From contig NZ_JABBXH010000003.1 of NCBI RefSeq assembly GCF_012932965.1, positions 124,001 to 188,000 on the forward strand: a stretch of DNA of 64,000 bases, given 5' to 3'. Positions 28,136 to 36,676 of the stretch are shown here, piece by piece. The notes beneath the pieces are model-generated. The model had not been told where the DNA came from. It saw nothing but the letters and a program-made list of their open reading frames with translations, and made no database searches. Numbering within the stretch: the first letter of the stretch is position 1; each line of letters begins with the position of its first letter. The position numbers and the translations under genes are program-made. The DNA is from Thalassotalea algicola. Its GTDB lineage: Bacteria > Pseudomonadota > Gammaproteobacteria > Enterobacterales > Alteromonadaceae.

Positions 28136-28636
28136 ATGAAAACACATACCTCAATTGCAGCAGTCTTGCTATCGTTTCTTGCGCTAGGCCAAGTTAATGC
28201 TATGCCTGTTGATATTAGTTGGTCTGATGCAGATAAGTATCGAGATCTACGCTCTGTAACAGAGACTCGAGCTTCTTTTCAGCAGCGATTTTATAAAGAG
28301 ATCAGTAAACACTTGAATGAATTAAGTCAAAGCTTACCACACGACTATAAAATGTCGATTGATGTGACCAATGTAGACTTAGCTGGTCGAATTCAACTTG
28401 TTAAAGGTCAGCAAATTCGAGTAGTAAAAGACATGTACTATCCAAACATGGCATTTAAATATAAATTGCTTGATAAAAGTGGACAACTTGTAGCGAGTGA
28501 AGACGTTCAGGTAAAAGGTACTAATTTTTTACTAAATTCTAATAGCAGAATGAGAAATGAAGCATTTCCTCATGAAAAGAAAATGCTAACAGAGTGGTTT
28601 AAAAAAGAGTTTACTCAAGTTATTGAAAAGAAATAG
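28136..28636 (+). CDS. DUF3016 family secreted protein, copy 2 of 3
   Basis: This 166-residue paralogue of the flanking genes has a signal peptide (ALGQVNA). It shows the shared landmarks YRDLRSVTETRASF, TNVDLAGRI, IRVVKDMYYPNMAFKYKLLD and PHEKKMLTEWF. A ribosome site AGGAGAGAAGG precedes the ATG. Copy 3 follows with an 18-base gap, so these two are co-transcribed. Confidence 0.82.
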   Translation: MKTHTSIAAVLLSFLALGQVNAMPVDISWSDADKYRDLRSVTETRASFQQRFYKEISKHLNELSQSLPHDYKMSIDVTNVDLAGRIQLVKGQQIRVVKDMYYPNMAFKYKLLDKSGQLVASEDVQVKGTNFLLNSNSRMRNEAFPHEKKMLTEWFKKEFTQVIEKK

Positions 28637-28654
28637 CTAACAGGAGTGCATATT

Positions 28655-29161
28655 ATGAAATTAAATAAGCTATTAAAATTATTCACATCATTGTCGTTAG
28701 TGTTCGCTACTGCTGCATATGCAGGTAATGCAGAGGTTAATTGGACCAACCCTGATGATTATCGTGATATCCGTCCAGCGAACCAATCCAAAAAGCGCTT
28801 TCATGAAAAAACATTTGAGGAATTCGAAGAGTTTTTTACTGAGCTTGCAGGTAAGTTGCCAGAAGGCTATCAACTAAAGTTAAATGTAACGGACGTTGAT
28901 TTAGCCGGTAATGTTGAATTTGGTCGTACGCAGCCGATACGCATTGTTCGTCAACTGTTCTTCCCTAGAATGGACTTTGACTATCAATTACTTGATGCGA
29001 ATAACCAAGTGCTTATGGCAGAAAATGTTGAGTTAAAAGATATGAATTTTTTAAATAACATTAGAACACGCACGAGTACCGAAAGCTTAGGGTATGAAAA
29101 GGTGATGTTAGAGAAGTGGTTTAATCAAACGATGAAAGAACATCTAGTAAAAGAAAAGTAG
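28655..29161 (+). CDS. DUF3016 family secreted protein, copy 3 of 3
   Basis: This 168-residue paralogue starts at the ATG at 28655, with AGGAG about 10 bases upstream; a GTG at 28646 falls on that site and is unlikely. A signal peptide (FATAAYAG) precedes YRDIRPANQSKKRF, TDVDLAGNVEFG, IRIVRQLFFPRMDFDYQLLD and GYEKVMLEKWF. Of the three copies this one is closest to my recollection of the family consensus. A strong terminator follows. Confidence 0.82.
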   Translation: MKLNKLLKLFTSLSLVFATAAYAGNAEVNWTNPDDYRDIRPANQSKKRFHEKTFEEFEEFFTELAGKLPEGYQLKLNVTDVDLAGNVEFGRTQPIRIVRQLFFPRMDFDYQLLDANNQVLMAENVELKDMNFLNNIRTRTSTESLGYEKVMLEKWFNQTMKEHLVKEK

Positions 29162-29183
29162 CAAAAAAGACAAGTCGTGAAAT

Positions 29184-29212
29184 AAAAAAGGCAGCTTAGC
29201 TGCCTTTTTTAT
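29184..29212. terminator. Bidirectional terminator between DUF3016 copy 3 and the 29227 gene
   Basis: AAAAAAGGCAGC pairs with GCTGCCTTTTTT around TTA. A-run and T-run on both sides make it work for both convergent genes. Confidence 0.92.
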
Positions 29213-29226
29213 TGATTAAATGCAGG

Positions 29227-29532
29227 TTACTCAACGTAACTTTTTTCAAAGTTACTAAGTACAGTAAATAACTGTTCTATTTTTTTGACTAACTCTACAA
29301 GGAGTTTTTGGCTCTGAGATTGCTGCCATTTAAGCAAGTCGTCGGCAACTTCTTCTACATAGGGTTGAAATGTATTCGCACTGCAGTTAAAGCCCGCATC
29401 ATTTTTGAATATTGCCGCAAAACCTGCTTTTTTCTCTTCTCGAAGCGCCGCTAAGGTCGCGTCCGCAGATAAAGATTTTTTCAAGATAATAGAAATGTTA
29501 TCGATAAGTTGTTGATTTACAGAGTCAGACAT
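29227..29532 (-). CDS. Hypothetical 101-residue protein
   Basis: This short, soluble, mostly helical acidic protein starts MSDSVNQQLIDNISIILKK. It has one Cys (FNCSANTFQ) and a long C-terminal helix with KLLVELVKKIEQLF. No signal peptide or known domain is recognised. It lies alone, convergent with the DUF3016 array, about 165 bases beyond the nirN 3' end. The frame has normal-looking codon use, so it is probably a real gene. Confidence 0.6.
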   Translation of the reverse strand: MSDSVNQQLIDNISIILKKSLSADATLAALREEKKAGFAAIFKNDAGFNCSANTFQPYVEEVADDLLKWQQSQSQKLLVELVKKIEQLFTVLSNFEKSYVE

Positions 29533-29647
29533 GATGTTTTGCTAGATAAGGTTTAAAACAGACCTATTATCGCAAATTACTTGCCGGTTTAGCCAGTATA
29601 AATTTAGGCATGGTTAGTGAGGTTAGTGTTTAATAGCAAAGCAGCTT

Positions 29648-29672
29648 AGGCTGAGTAAGTTTTACCCAGCCT
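29648..29672. terminator. Hairpin past the nirN 3' end, possible factor-dependent 3' end
   Basis: AGGCTG-A-GTAA pairs with TTAC-C-CAGCCT around a 3-base loop, an 11-bp stem with one A/C mismatch (a G-U pair on the minus strand). It lies 26 bases past the nirN stop, but no T-run follows on the minus strand. It could protect the 3' end of the nir mRNA. Confidence 0.4.
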
Positions 29673-29697
29673 ATTGACGGTGTGAACTCGTTAAAAG

Positions 29698-31341
29698 CTA
29701 GTGACTAGTACCACGTTCGTAGTTGATCTTGTTATAAACGTTATACTTACCAGATGGTTTTTTCATTGGCAGTCGTTTGATTTCTTCAAAGGTATTTGCG
29801 TCATAAACGATTACCGCACCATCTTCGTCCCAGATACTTAGCAATACATATTTACCGTCTTTAGTAAATTCAACGTGAGCTGCTGTTTTCCCCTTTGCAG
29901 GTGCGAGCGTCTTAACTATCTCTAAGGTCGACTTATCAATGATGTGAACCTTTTCTTTGTTTGGGCCAAAGAACACATCCACCCACGCATACGGTGACTT
30001 GCTATGGCTGCGCATAAAGAAACCAGGACCTTCGGTTTTGATTTCTTTAATAACTTCCCAAGACTCCATATCAATAACCGAAACTAAACCATCTTTGATA
30101 TTTGGCGAGGCCAATACTTGACGACCCTTGTAATCCCACGTAATACCTGAACCTAAGTGTGGCATGCCTTCCATATCGATGGTCGCAACTTTTTTGCGGG
30201 CATCCAAATTAATCACCTGACCATTTTGGCTGTCACGAGAGGCACCAATTAAATTGATGTAATCTGGATCGAAGAAGAAGTCGTCTAAGTAGTCTTCTGT
30301 AGTAATGCGCCTAATTGGGAAAGCGTCTGCTGCTTTCCAATTTTCAACTGCACCTTCACCTACATCTTTACGGTGATCATGCGCCCAGCCCTTAAGTACC
30401 TCAACACCACCTTTATCGCTATATGGTATTTCCCAAACTTCTTTAACGTCTTTTAAGGCAACGATAAAGCTATGCCTAGGTGGAGCGTTATAAACAGCAC
30501 TTACACGAGAGCTAACGCCATTTTTGTCTATCGCATCAACCATTTTGATTGGCTCTAAAGTTTCAGTATCAAGAATGACAATGTTATGTGGCAGGTAGTT
30601 ACCCACAATCGCATATTTACCATCTGAAGAAATTGCTAAATTACGGGTATTGATACCTGCACGAACTTCTGCAATTACTTTAAGGTTATAAATATCGTAT
30701 TTGGTTACCCAGCCATCACGTGATGCAAAGTAAACGTAGCGGCCATCAGGCGAATACTTTGGGCCGCCGTGCAGTGCAAAGCGAGTTTTAAATCGAGTAA
30801 TTGGTTCGAAGGTATCTCCGTTTAGTAAAGTTGCAGAATGATCTGCTAACTCGACAACAATAAATAAATTCATTAGATCAGCATCAAATACCGGCTTATC
30901 ACCTAACGAGCCTGGCAAGTGATTAACGATATGACTACCTTTTACGTCAGCTAAATCCCACTGTGGTTTGATTTTGGCTGGCGTATAAATGAAATCAGCA
31001 AGTGTATTGATTTCATTGTCGGAAAGGGTGGAGGCAAAGGCTGGCATCTGAGTTGCCGGTCTTCCCTGTCTGATAACAGTCAGCGCACGACGTTTTTTCA
31101 ATCGAGACAGGTTTTCTGGGAACAAAGCTGGGCCCATGCCTCCGAGACGGTTAATTCCATGACAAGACTGACAGTGCTGGTCATAGAGTTTTTGTGCCGT
31201 TGGAGTTGTATCTTCTGCAGCTTGCGCTGCGCCATAAAATGACAAGCTAGCGAAAATACTGATACAAAATTTACTAAACTTACTACAAGTTAAAGCGCGA
31301 AAATTTTTATTTAAACGTTCACGCGGTACGTTGTTATTCAT
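29698..31341 (-). CDS. nirN: NirN: cytochrome c / d1-type dihydro-heme d1 dehydrogenase
   Basis: This 547-residue periplasmic protein has a signal peptide (to about residue 42), an N-terminal class I cytochrome c domain (C57-QS-C60-H61, axial Met in ATQMPAF), and an eight-bladed d1-type propeller. The segments FALHGGPKYSPDGRY, NTRNLAISSDGKYAIVGNY, LDDFFFDPDY, PHLGSG and the tail GKYNVYNKINYERGTSH fit NirN rather than the nitrite reductase NirS. NirS has FLHDGG where this protein has LDDFFF. NirN catalyses the last oxidation of dihydro-heme d1 to heme d1. The last gene of the nir operon, it overlaps nirE by one base. Confidence 0.9.
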   Translation of the reverse strand: MNNNVPRERLNKNFRALTCSKFSKFCISIFASLSFYGAAQAAEDTTPTAQKLYDQHCQSCHGINRLGGMGPALFPENLSRLKKRRALTVIRQGRPATQMPAFASTLSDNEINTLADFIYTPAKIKPQWDLADVKGSHIVNHLPGSLGDKPVFDADLMNLFIVVELADHSATLLNGDTFEPITRFKTRFALHGGPKYSPDGRYVYFASRDGWVTKYDIYNLKVIAEVRAGINTRNLAISSDGKYAIVGNYLPHNIVILDTETLEPIKMVDAIDKNGVSSRVSAVYNAPPRHSFIVALKDVKEVWEIPYSDKGGVEVLKGWAHDHRKDVGEGAVENWKAADAFPIRRITTEDYLDDFFFDPDYINLIGASRDSQNGQVINLDARKKVATIDMEGMPHLGSGITWDYKGRQVLASPNIKDGLVSVIDMESWEVIKEIKTEGPGFFMRSHSKSPYAWVDVFFGPNKEKVHIIDKSTLEIVKTLAPAKGKTAAHVEFTKDGKYVLLSIWDEDGAVIVYDANTFEEIKRLPMKKPSGKYNVYNKINYERGTSH

Positions 31342-32186
31342 TACGCCACACCACTTGATTCTTTTGATTCGCTTTCCGAGTTATCTGCGACTAGATACCC
31401 ATTAGTAGCCACATTTTTTTCATCAAAAATATCAACAACATGACCAATAACAATAAGTGTTGGCGGAGTAATTTTATACTTCTCTACCATTTCAGGTAAC
31501 GTCGCCAAGGTGCCGCGATAAACTTCCTGATCAGGTCGGGTACCTTTGCGAATTAATGCTGCTGGAGTATTGGCATCACGGCCATGCTTTATGAGTTCTT
31601 CAGTAATAACAGGCAACGTATTAATACCCATATAAAATACCAAGGTTTGCGTTTGTGCGACTAAACTCTGCCAAGGTAAGTTCAGTTGGCCGTCATTTTG
31701 CAAATGACCGGTGATGAAGGTACAACCTTGAGCAATACCTCGGTGCGTTAACGGGATACCTGCGTAAGTTGTGCAACCAGAAGCAGACGTTATGCCTGGA
31801 GCTACATGGCAGCTAACACCAGCTGCTAGAAGTACCTCTACTTCTTCACCGCCACGGCCAAATACGAATGGGTCACCACCTTTTAAACGAAGCACTCGTT
31901 TGCCTAACTTGGCTTGGTCGACCAGCATTTGATTAATACCATCTTGCGGAACGCAATGTTTCGCTTGCTCTTTACCTACGTAATATTTTTCACATTTTTC
32001 TGGTAACATCGCCATAATTTCATCACTGACTAGGCGGTCATAAATAACGACTTCTGCTTGCTGAATAAAACGGAATGCTTTTAGTGTTAATAATTCTGGA
32101 TCACCAGGACCTGAACCTACCAGTGCCACCTCTCCCGGCTGCAATTGGCTACGACTTTGTATTTCATTATTGTTAAAAACTTTCAT
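31341..32186 (-). CDS. nirE: Uroporphyrinogen-III C-methyltransferase (NirE/CobA type)
   Basis: This 281-residue SAM-dependent methyltransferase makes precorrin-2 from uroporphyrinogen III, the entry to siroheme and heme d1. Signatures are VALVGSGPGDPELLTLKA, VIYDRLVS, RLKGGDPFVFGRGGEE and GITSASGCTTYAGIPLTHR. It has no CysG-type oxidase/chelatase domain, so ring oxidation and iron insertion must come from another enzyme. It sits between nirJ and nirN as in Pseudomonas. Confidence 0.94.
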   Translation of the reverse strand: MKVFNNNEIQSRSQLQPGEVALVGSGPGDPELLTLKAFRFIQQAEVVIYDRLVSDEIMAMLPEKCEKYYVGKEQAKHCVPQDGINQMLVDQAKLGKRVLRLKGGDPFVFGRGGEEVEVLLAAGVSCHVAPGITSASGCTTYAGIPLTHRGIAQGCTFITGHLQNDGQLNLPWQSLVAQTQTLVFYMGINTLPVITEELIKHGRDANTPAALIRKGTRPDQEVYRGTLATLPEMVEKYKITPPTLIVIGHVVDIFDEKNVATNGYLVADNSESESKESSGVA

Positions 32187-32210
32187 AATTTTGTGCCCTT
32201 TAAATTGCAG

Positions 32211-33407
32211 CTACAGCTGAACAACCGGAATGTCCTCTGTTTTTATTTGTTCTGTTGCTAATCCAATTTCGTCATCGTTAAGGTAACAGCCTGGATCCTC
32301 TGCCCATGCATCACCAGTTTGCGCAAATGCACGCGTTCGAGTATTACCGCCACAAATGGCTAAATGCTTACACGATTTGCAGCGACCTTTGACTGGACGA
32401 GGTGTCTGGCGGAATCCTTGCATTAATGGATCTGCAGAGTCTCGCCAAATTTCAGAAAATTTTTCGGTTTTTACATTACCTAAGCTGTGATTCCACCAAT
32501 AAGTATCTGGATGAATGGTACCGGTATTGTCGATGTTTGCGACGTTTACACCGGAGGCATTGCCGCCCCAATTGACTAAATGTTGTTCGAGATTTTTAAC
32601 GCGAATAGGGTGCTTGTCACCAAAACGTTTTGCTGCCCATTGCAGCATAAACGGGCCGTCGGCGTCGTTATTACCGGTTACAAAATCAGATTCACGACCA
32701 TCACAAATATGTTGCCAAGCTCGTTCAAATAATAATTCCATGGCTTGTTTGGTCATATTAAACATAGCATCGCGTTCAGCATTTCGTTTGCCACGACCTG
32801 AATAATTTAGATGTGATAAATAGAACTTATCGACATTATATTCATCCATTAGGTCTAACATCGCTGGTAAGTCTTGGAAATTATCTTGGGTTAAACAAAG
32901 TCGCATACCAACCTTAATACCCGCGTCTTTACAAAGCTTAATGGCGTGCATTGATTGCTTAAAACTACCTTCTACACGTCTGAATTTATCGTGAAACTCT
33001 TCCAAACCATCGATACTGATACCAACGTATTGGTAGTCAGCAGCTTTAATTTTCTCGATATTTTCTTCGTTGATTAATGTGCCATTAGTCGACAAGGCCA
33101 CATAGAAACCTTTTGCTTTTGCATAGGCGGTTATTTCATAGATATCTGGGCGCAATAGAGGCTCGCCACCCGATAAAATAAGTACTGGAACTTGAGCTAC
33201 TTTCAAATCATCAATGGTTGCTTTGATTTGTTCGGTTGATAATTCATTGTCAAAGTCAATATCCAACGACGTTGAATAGCAGTGACGACAGGCTAAATTG
33301 CAGCGACGAATTAAATTCCAAATCACTACTGGACCTGGCATTTTCCTGCTCTTGCCTGGTGGAGTATCGTGCTGCATTGTTTTGAGTAACTGTGAAATTC
33401 TAAACAT
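32211..33407 (-). CDS. nirJ: Heme d1 biosynthesis radical SAM protein NirJ
   Basis: This 398-residue cytosolic enzyme has the radical SAM cluster motif C36-NLA-C40-RH-C43 and the GGEPLLRPDI segment, with a C-terminal second Fe-S region (CKSCKHLAICGGNTR) of SPASM type. NirJ removes two propionate side chains of didecarboxysiroheme so that the oxo groups of heme d1 can form. It lies between nirH and nirE; the spacing of 13 bases to nirH supports one mRNA. Confidence 0.95.
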   Translation of the reverse strand: MFRISQLLKTMQHDTPPGKSRKMPGPVVIWNLIRRCNLACRHCYSTSLDIDFDNELSTEQIKATIDDLKVAQVPVLILSGGEPLLRPDIYEITAYAKAKGFYVALSTNGTLINEENIEKIKAADYQYVGISIDGLEEFHDKFRRVEGSFKQSMHAIKLCKDAGIKVGMRLCLTQDNFQDLPAMLDLMDEYNVDKFYLSHLNYSGRGKRNAERDAMFNMTKQAMELLFERAWQHICDGRESDFVTGNNDADGPFMLQWAAKRFGDKHPIRVKNLEQHLVNWGGNASGVNVANIDNTGTIHPDTYWWNHSLGNVKTEKFSEIWRDSADPLMQGFRQTPRPVKGRCKSCKHLAICGGNTRTRAFAQTGDAWAEDPGCYLNDDEIGLATEQIKTEDIPVVQL

Positions 33408-33420
33408 TTCGTTTCCCTCA

Positions 33421-33981
33421 CTAAGCTTCTGACTTGCGAGATTTACCTAAACGTAATCCCGTCTTCTTTAGTATTTTGCTGCTTGTCAGCATGTCGTCAG
33501 ATTTGTTGTTATGAGTTTGCAACACTGGCTGCAAAATTTGTTTGATCTGACTTCGAAATTGTTCAATTTCTTCGGCACTTTTTCCGTGTACCATGGCAAA
33601 TAAATTGTAATTCCAGTCAGGTAGGTGTCTTGGTCGTAAGTAGCAATGGCTGACAAAAGGCAAGTTACCAATTTTTTTCCCCATTTCACTGGCAACTTCG
33701 TCAGCGACATCCCAAACCGTCATACCATTAAATGTGTAACCTAGTTTGTAATGTTGCGGTACTGCAGCAACGCGGCGGATGATGCCTCGGGCTAATAAAC
33801 TTTCAGTCATTGCAATAGTATCTGATTCACTAATGCCAAGCTCTTCTGCCACCGCTTTATAAGGTGATGCCACTAAAGGCAGCCCTTTTTGCGTGAGCAA
33901 GATGTACTGGCGTTCAAGCGTGGTAATTGTCTGGCTTTCTTGTGTTGAAGTTTGCTCAGACTGGCAGGTAGAGACCGACAT
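33421..33981 (-). CDS. nirH: Siroheme decarboxylase subunit NirH (AsnC/Lrp-like)
   Basis: This 186-residue protein has an N-terminal winged-helix-like part (SPYKAVAEELGISESDTIAM) and an AsnC-type ligand fold with WNYNLFAMVHGKS. With NirD, NirL and NirG it decarboxylates siroheme to 12,18-didecarboxysiroheme. Despite the HTH-like region, members act as enzymes, not regulators. The naming follows gene order (D-L-G-H) and size. Its start lies 26 bases inside nirG. Confidence 0.88.
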   Translation of the reverse strand: MSVSTCQSEQTSTQESQTITTLERQYILLTQKGLPLVASPYKAVAEELGISESDTIAMTESLLARGIIRRVAAVPQHYKLGYTFNGMTVWDVADEVASEMGKKIGNLPFVSHCYLRPRHLPDWNYNLFAMVHGKSAEEIEQFRSQIKQILQPVLQTHNNKSDDMLTSSKILKKTGLRLGKSRKSEA

Positions 33982-34414
33982 AAAACTCCTCCTGTTTTGG
34001 CATGTTATGCACTTTTAAGCCTGATTGCTTTTCAATGTTTGCGATAACTTCATGGATTTCTTCAGGGGTTTCTGTCCCAATAACAAACCACATGTTAAGA
34101 AGATGTTCGCGTTTGTAGTTATGAGCGACTTGCTCGAAGCTGTTAACAATTTCAGTAACTTCATCAAACCTTGATTCGGGTACCTCGATTGCAGCTAGAG
34201 TAAACGCACCGCCTAAACATGCGGCATCAAACATTGGCCCGAACCGGGTTAAATAACCGGTTTCTTTCATGGTTTGAATACGATTTAGCACTTCTTCTTC
34301 TGTTGAGCCAAATTGCTCTGCCAACGCCAGGAATGGGCGCTCACACAGAGGTAGTGATTTTTGTAAGCTGTTCATCAATTGACGATCAAGCTGATCAAAG
34401 GGTAATTCGCTCAT
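33956..34414 (-). CDS. nirG: Siroheme decarboxylase subunit NirG (AsnC/Lrp-like)
   Basis: This 152-residue AsnC-like protein starts MSELPFDQLDRQLMNSLQK with RPFLALAEQFGSTEEEVLNRI, followed by the heme-binding-site region NYKREHLLNMWFVIGTE. The REHxxNxWFV pattern is shared with NirD, as expected for the paired subunits of these heterodimers. Assigned to NirG by position after nirL. It overlaps nirL by ATGA and nirH by 26 bases. Confidence 0.88.
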   Translation of the reverse strand: MSELPFDQLDRQLMNSLQKSLPLCERPFLALAEQFGSTEEEVLNRIQTMKETGYLTRFGPMFDAACLGGAFTLAAIEVPESRFDEVTEIVNSFEQVAHNYKREHLLNMWFVIGTETPEEIHEVIANIEKQSGLKVHNMPKQEEFYVGLYLPV

Positions 34415-34956
34415 TTCGCCTCCTTTAAAGTGCGTTTCGCATAGCGAGCGCCATTTTGTTTGTAGGCTTTGGTACTAAAGAGCACATCCTTTTCAATATG
34501 AGTAAGTGATAACTCTTGGCAAATTGCTTCAAGGCTTGCCAATACCTTTTCTCGGCATTGGCCGTGAATCATGCAAAATAAGTTGTAAGGCCAGCCAGGT
34601 AACACTCTTGGTCGGCGGTAGCAAAGTGTTACGCAAGACTGTTTAGCAAGTTTTGCTGCCACATCTTCAACTAACTCGTCTGGAATATTCCAAACCACCA
34701 TAGCGTTTGCAATAAAGCCGAGTTTTCTATGCTTTACAACTAAACCGAAACGCTTAATTAACCCTTGTTCTTGCCAGCTATTAACGGCATCTATAACTTC
34801 TTGCTCAGTTAAATTAACCAAGTCAGCAAGTTGCTGAAAAGGTTTACTTGATAGTGGAATACCCGTTTCAATTAGCGCCAATAGTTGTTGATAACTGTGT
34901 TCTTTATCAGCTATGGTTTGCGTGTCAGGCACTGTTCTTTGTGCTAATGCAGTCAT
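34411..34956 (-). CDS. nirL: Siroheme decarboxylase subunit NirL (AsnC/Lrp-like)
   Basis: This 181-residue paralogue of NirH has SSKPFQQLADLVNLTEQEVIDAV near the N-terminus and PGWPYNLFCMIHGQCREK in the AsnC-type domain. It is expected to pair with NirD. Its start overlaps the nirD stop by one base (TAATG) and its stop overlaps the nirG start, so the four subunits are translationally coupled. Confidence 0.88.
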   Translation of the reverse strand: MTALAQRTVPDTQTIADKEHSYQQLLALIETGIPLSSKPFQQLADLVNLTEQEVIDAVNSWQEQGLIKRFGLVVKHRKLGFIANAMVVWNIPDELVEDVAAKLAKQSCVTLCYRRPRVLPGWPYNLFCMIHGQCREKVLASLEAICQELSLTHIEKDVLFSTKAYKQNGARYAKRTLKEAK

Positions 34957-35438
34957 TAGTTCAATGCCTTTCGTGGTTGCTCAAAGTTAATATCAAACGA
35001 TAAATCGATGTGATATGCCGCTTCCATTGGTAACACTAAAACTGGGTAACCTGATGCGTCTTCAATCGCGCTGATAGCTTGATCGAGTAGTGGTTGATTT
35101 GCCGCCGTTACGACAAACCATAAATTGTAACTATGTTCACGTGCATAGTTATGGTTAACTTGCTCAAATTGGTTGACGATTTCAGCGATCTCGTCAATTT
35201 TATCTTCTGGAACAGCTAGTGCAGCTAAGGTACTTGCTCCAGCTTTTTTATGGTCAAATACAGGACCAATTCGTGAAATTACATCTTGCTCGGAAAGTAA
35301 GGCTAAGCAGTCCATTACTTCTTGTTCTGAGCAATCAAATTGTTCAGCCATCGCCAAATAAGGTTGGCTAGTTAATGGAAATTGTTTTTGATATTGGTTG
35401 ATTAGCTTTTTCGCTAATTCAGGCAAATGAATAGTCAT
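34956..35438 (-). CDS. nirD: Siroheme decarboxylase subunit NirD (AsnC/Lrp-like)
   Basis: This 160-residue protein has TSQPYLAMAEQFDCSEQEV and the conserved NYAREHSYNLWFVVTA segment. It starts 2 bases after the nirF stop, in the same order as Pseudomonas nirF-nirD. Together with NirL it forms one decarboxylase heterodimer. Confidence 0.9.
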   Translation of the reverse strand: MTIHLPELAKKLINQYQKQFPLTSQPYLAMAEQFDCSEQEVMDCLALLSEQDVISRIGPVFDHKKAGASTLAALAVPEDKIDEIAEIVNQFEQVNHNYAREHSYNLWFVVTAANQPLLDQAISAIEDASGYPVLVLPMEAAYHIDLSFDINFEQPRKALN

Positions 35439-35440
35439 GA

Positions 35441-36676
35441 TTAAAGTCCTATTTGATGTGCACGATTAGTGAAAAATATACCGCTGGGGCTTTCAGCCTC
35501 TAACAGCTTAACTAGCTTCTTGGATAAGGTATCGTAGATATGGATTTCATTTTTATCTCGCACTGACATCCACACTTGCTCACCGCGTGGCGTAAATTCC
35601 ATATGTAATACACCTGGGCCTGGTTTTAATGTGTCAGTCAGTGAAATGGAATCGGTATCAATTACTTGAATAGTATCGTTGCGAGGGAATGCAAAGTTTA
35701 CCCAAACTTGACGATTATCTGGCTGAGCCATAACAAATACTGGTTGGCCATGTACAGGAATCTCTGTTACTTGTTTCCACGTTTTAGTGTTTACCACAAG
35801 TACTTTGTGTTGACCTACGGCAGGTACAAATGCGTTGTCACCTGCAATTGCCCAACCTTCAAGGTGAGGCATTTTATATACAGGTAACTTCTTATCGCCT
35901 TTGCCATAGTTAGGCAAAATGCGTTGTACACCTTTTTCCATGTGCCATAAGTCTAGAAGCGCCATGCCATCTTCACCAAATAATCCGGCGATATAGTAAC
36001 GGCCGTCAGGGCTCATTAATGCATCATAAGGAAAAAGGCCAATGTCTTTGAATTTGCTGACTTGATAATCAGGTTTCGAGAAGTCTAGTACCCAAATTTC
36101 ATGGCTATCAAATAAACTTACAACAAACTTGTTTCCGGGTGCGTCAACGAGGCCAACTGTTTTAGACCGTTGCATTGAACCATCTTTATTACGAGGTTTA
36201 GTACTAAGCTCTGTTGCCGGAATATCGGCAACGAGTTCAAGAGTTTCAGCATTAAAAACTTTTACGCCACCTGGTGTGTAGTTTGATACGGCTACTAACT
36301 TTCCATCTTGGCTAATCGCGCCACCAATACTGTTGCCCGACTGTATAACTCTACCAGCGATGCTGTCGGTTAATAAGTCAACCTTAGTTAAGCCTCCGTC
36401 GCGACCAAAAACATAAGCAAAGCGTTGATCTCTAGAGTACACAATAGAGGCGTGTGACAAATCACCCAAACCATCAATTTGTGCCAAGGACGTTTTTGAC
36501 GTGTGATTAACGATTTGTACTTGGCCAGTCGCTCGTTCAATTACAACACCTAAATCACCAGTAGGTCGAAGTTCTACTTTACTGGCTAGCTGATGTGTCA
36601 TTGAACAAGCAGTTAATAATGACAACGCTGCAACTGACAACGTACTTTTTACTAATTTCGCCATAAAATTTGACAT
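35441..36676 (-). CDS. nirF: Heme d1 biosynthesis lipoprotein NirF
   Basis: This 411-residue protein has a lipoprotein signal (lipobox LTAC, Cys24) and an eight-bladed propeller related to the d1 domain: HASIVYSRDQRFAYVFGRDGG, GGAISQDGKLVAVSNYTPGG, YIAGLFGEDG and LHMEFTPRGEQVWMSVRD. NirF works in the periplasm on late heme d1 intermediates before NirN. The start with AAAGGAG 8 bases upstream was chosen over an internal ATG. It overlaps nirC by one base. Confidence 0.92.
   Translation of the reverse strand: MSNFMAKLVKSTLSVAALSLLTACSMTHQLASKVELRPTGDLGVVIERATGQVQIVNHTSKTSLAQIDGLGDLSHASIVYSRDQRFAYVFGRDGGLTKVDLLTDSIAGRVIQSGNSIGGAISQDGKLVAVSNYTPGGVKVFNAETLELVADIPATELSTKPRNKDGSMQRSKTVGLVDAPGNKFVVSLFDSHEIWVLDFSKPDYQVSKFKDIGLFPYDALMSPDGRYYIAGLFGEDGMALLDLWHMEKGVQRILPNYGKGDKKLPVYKMPHLEGWAIAGDNAFVPAVGQHKVLVVNTKTWKQVTEIPVHGQPVFVMAQPDNRQVWVNFAFPRNDTIQVIDTDSISLTDTLKPGPGVLHMEFTPRGEQVWMSVRDKNEIHIYDTLSKKLVKLLEAESPSGIFFTNRAHQIGL

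Noticed and set aside
29698-31341. The d1-type protein as the nitrite reductase NirS
   Set aside because: The FLHDGG histidine segment of NirS is replaced by LDDFFF, and the C-terminal GKYNVYNKI...GTSH tail and the gene position fit NirN.
33421-35438. The four AsnC/Lrp-like genes as transcriptional regulators
   Set aside because: Order, overlaps and the REH-x4-WFV and YNLF segments fit the siroheme decarboxylase subunits of a heme d1 operon.
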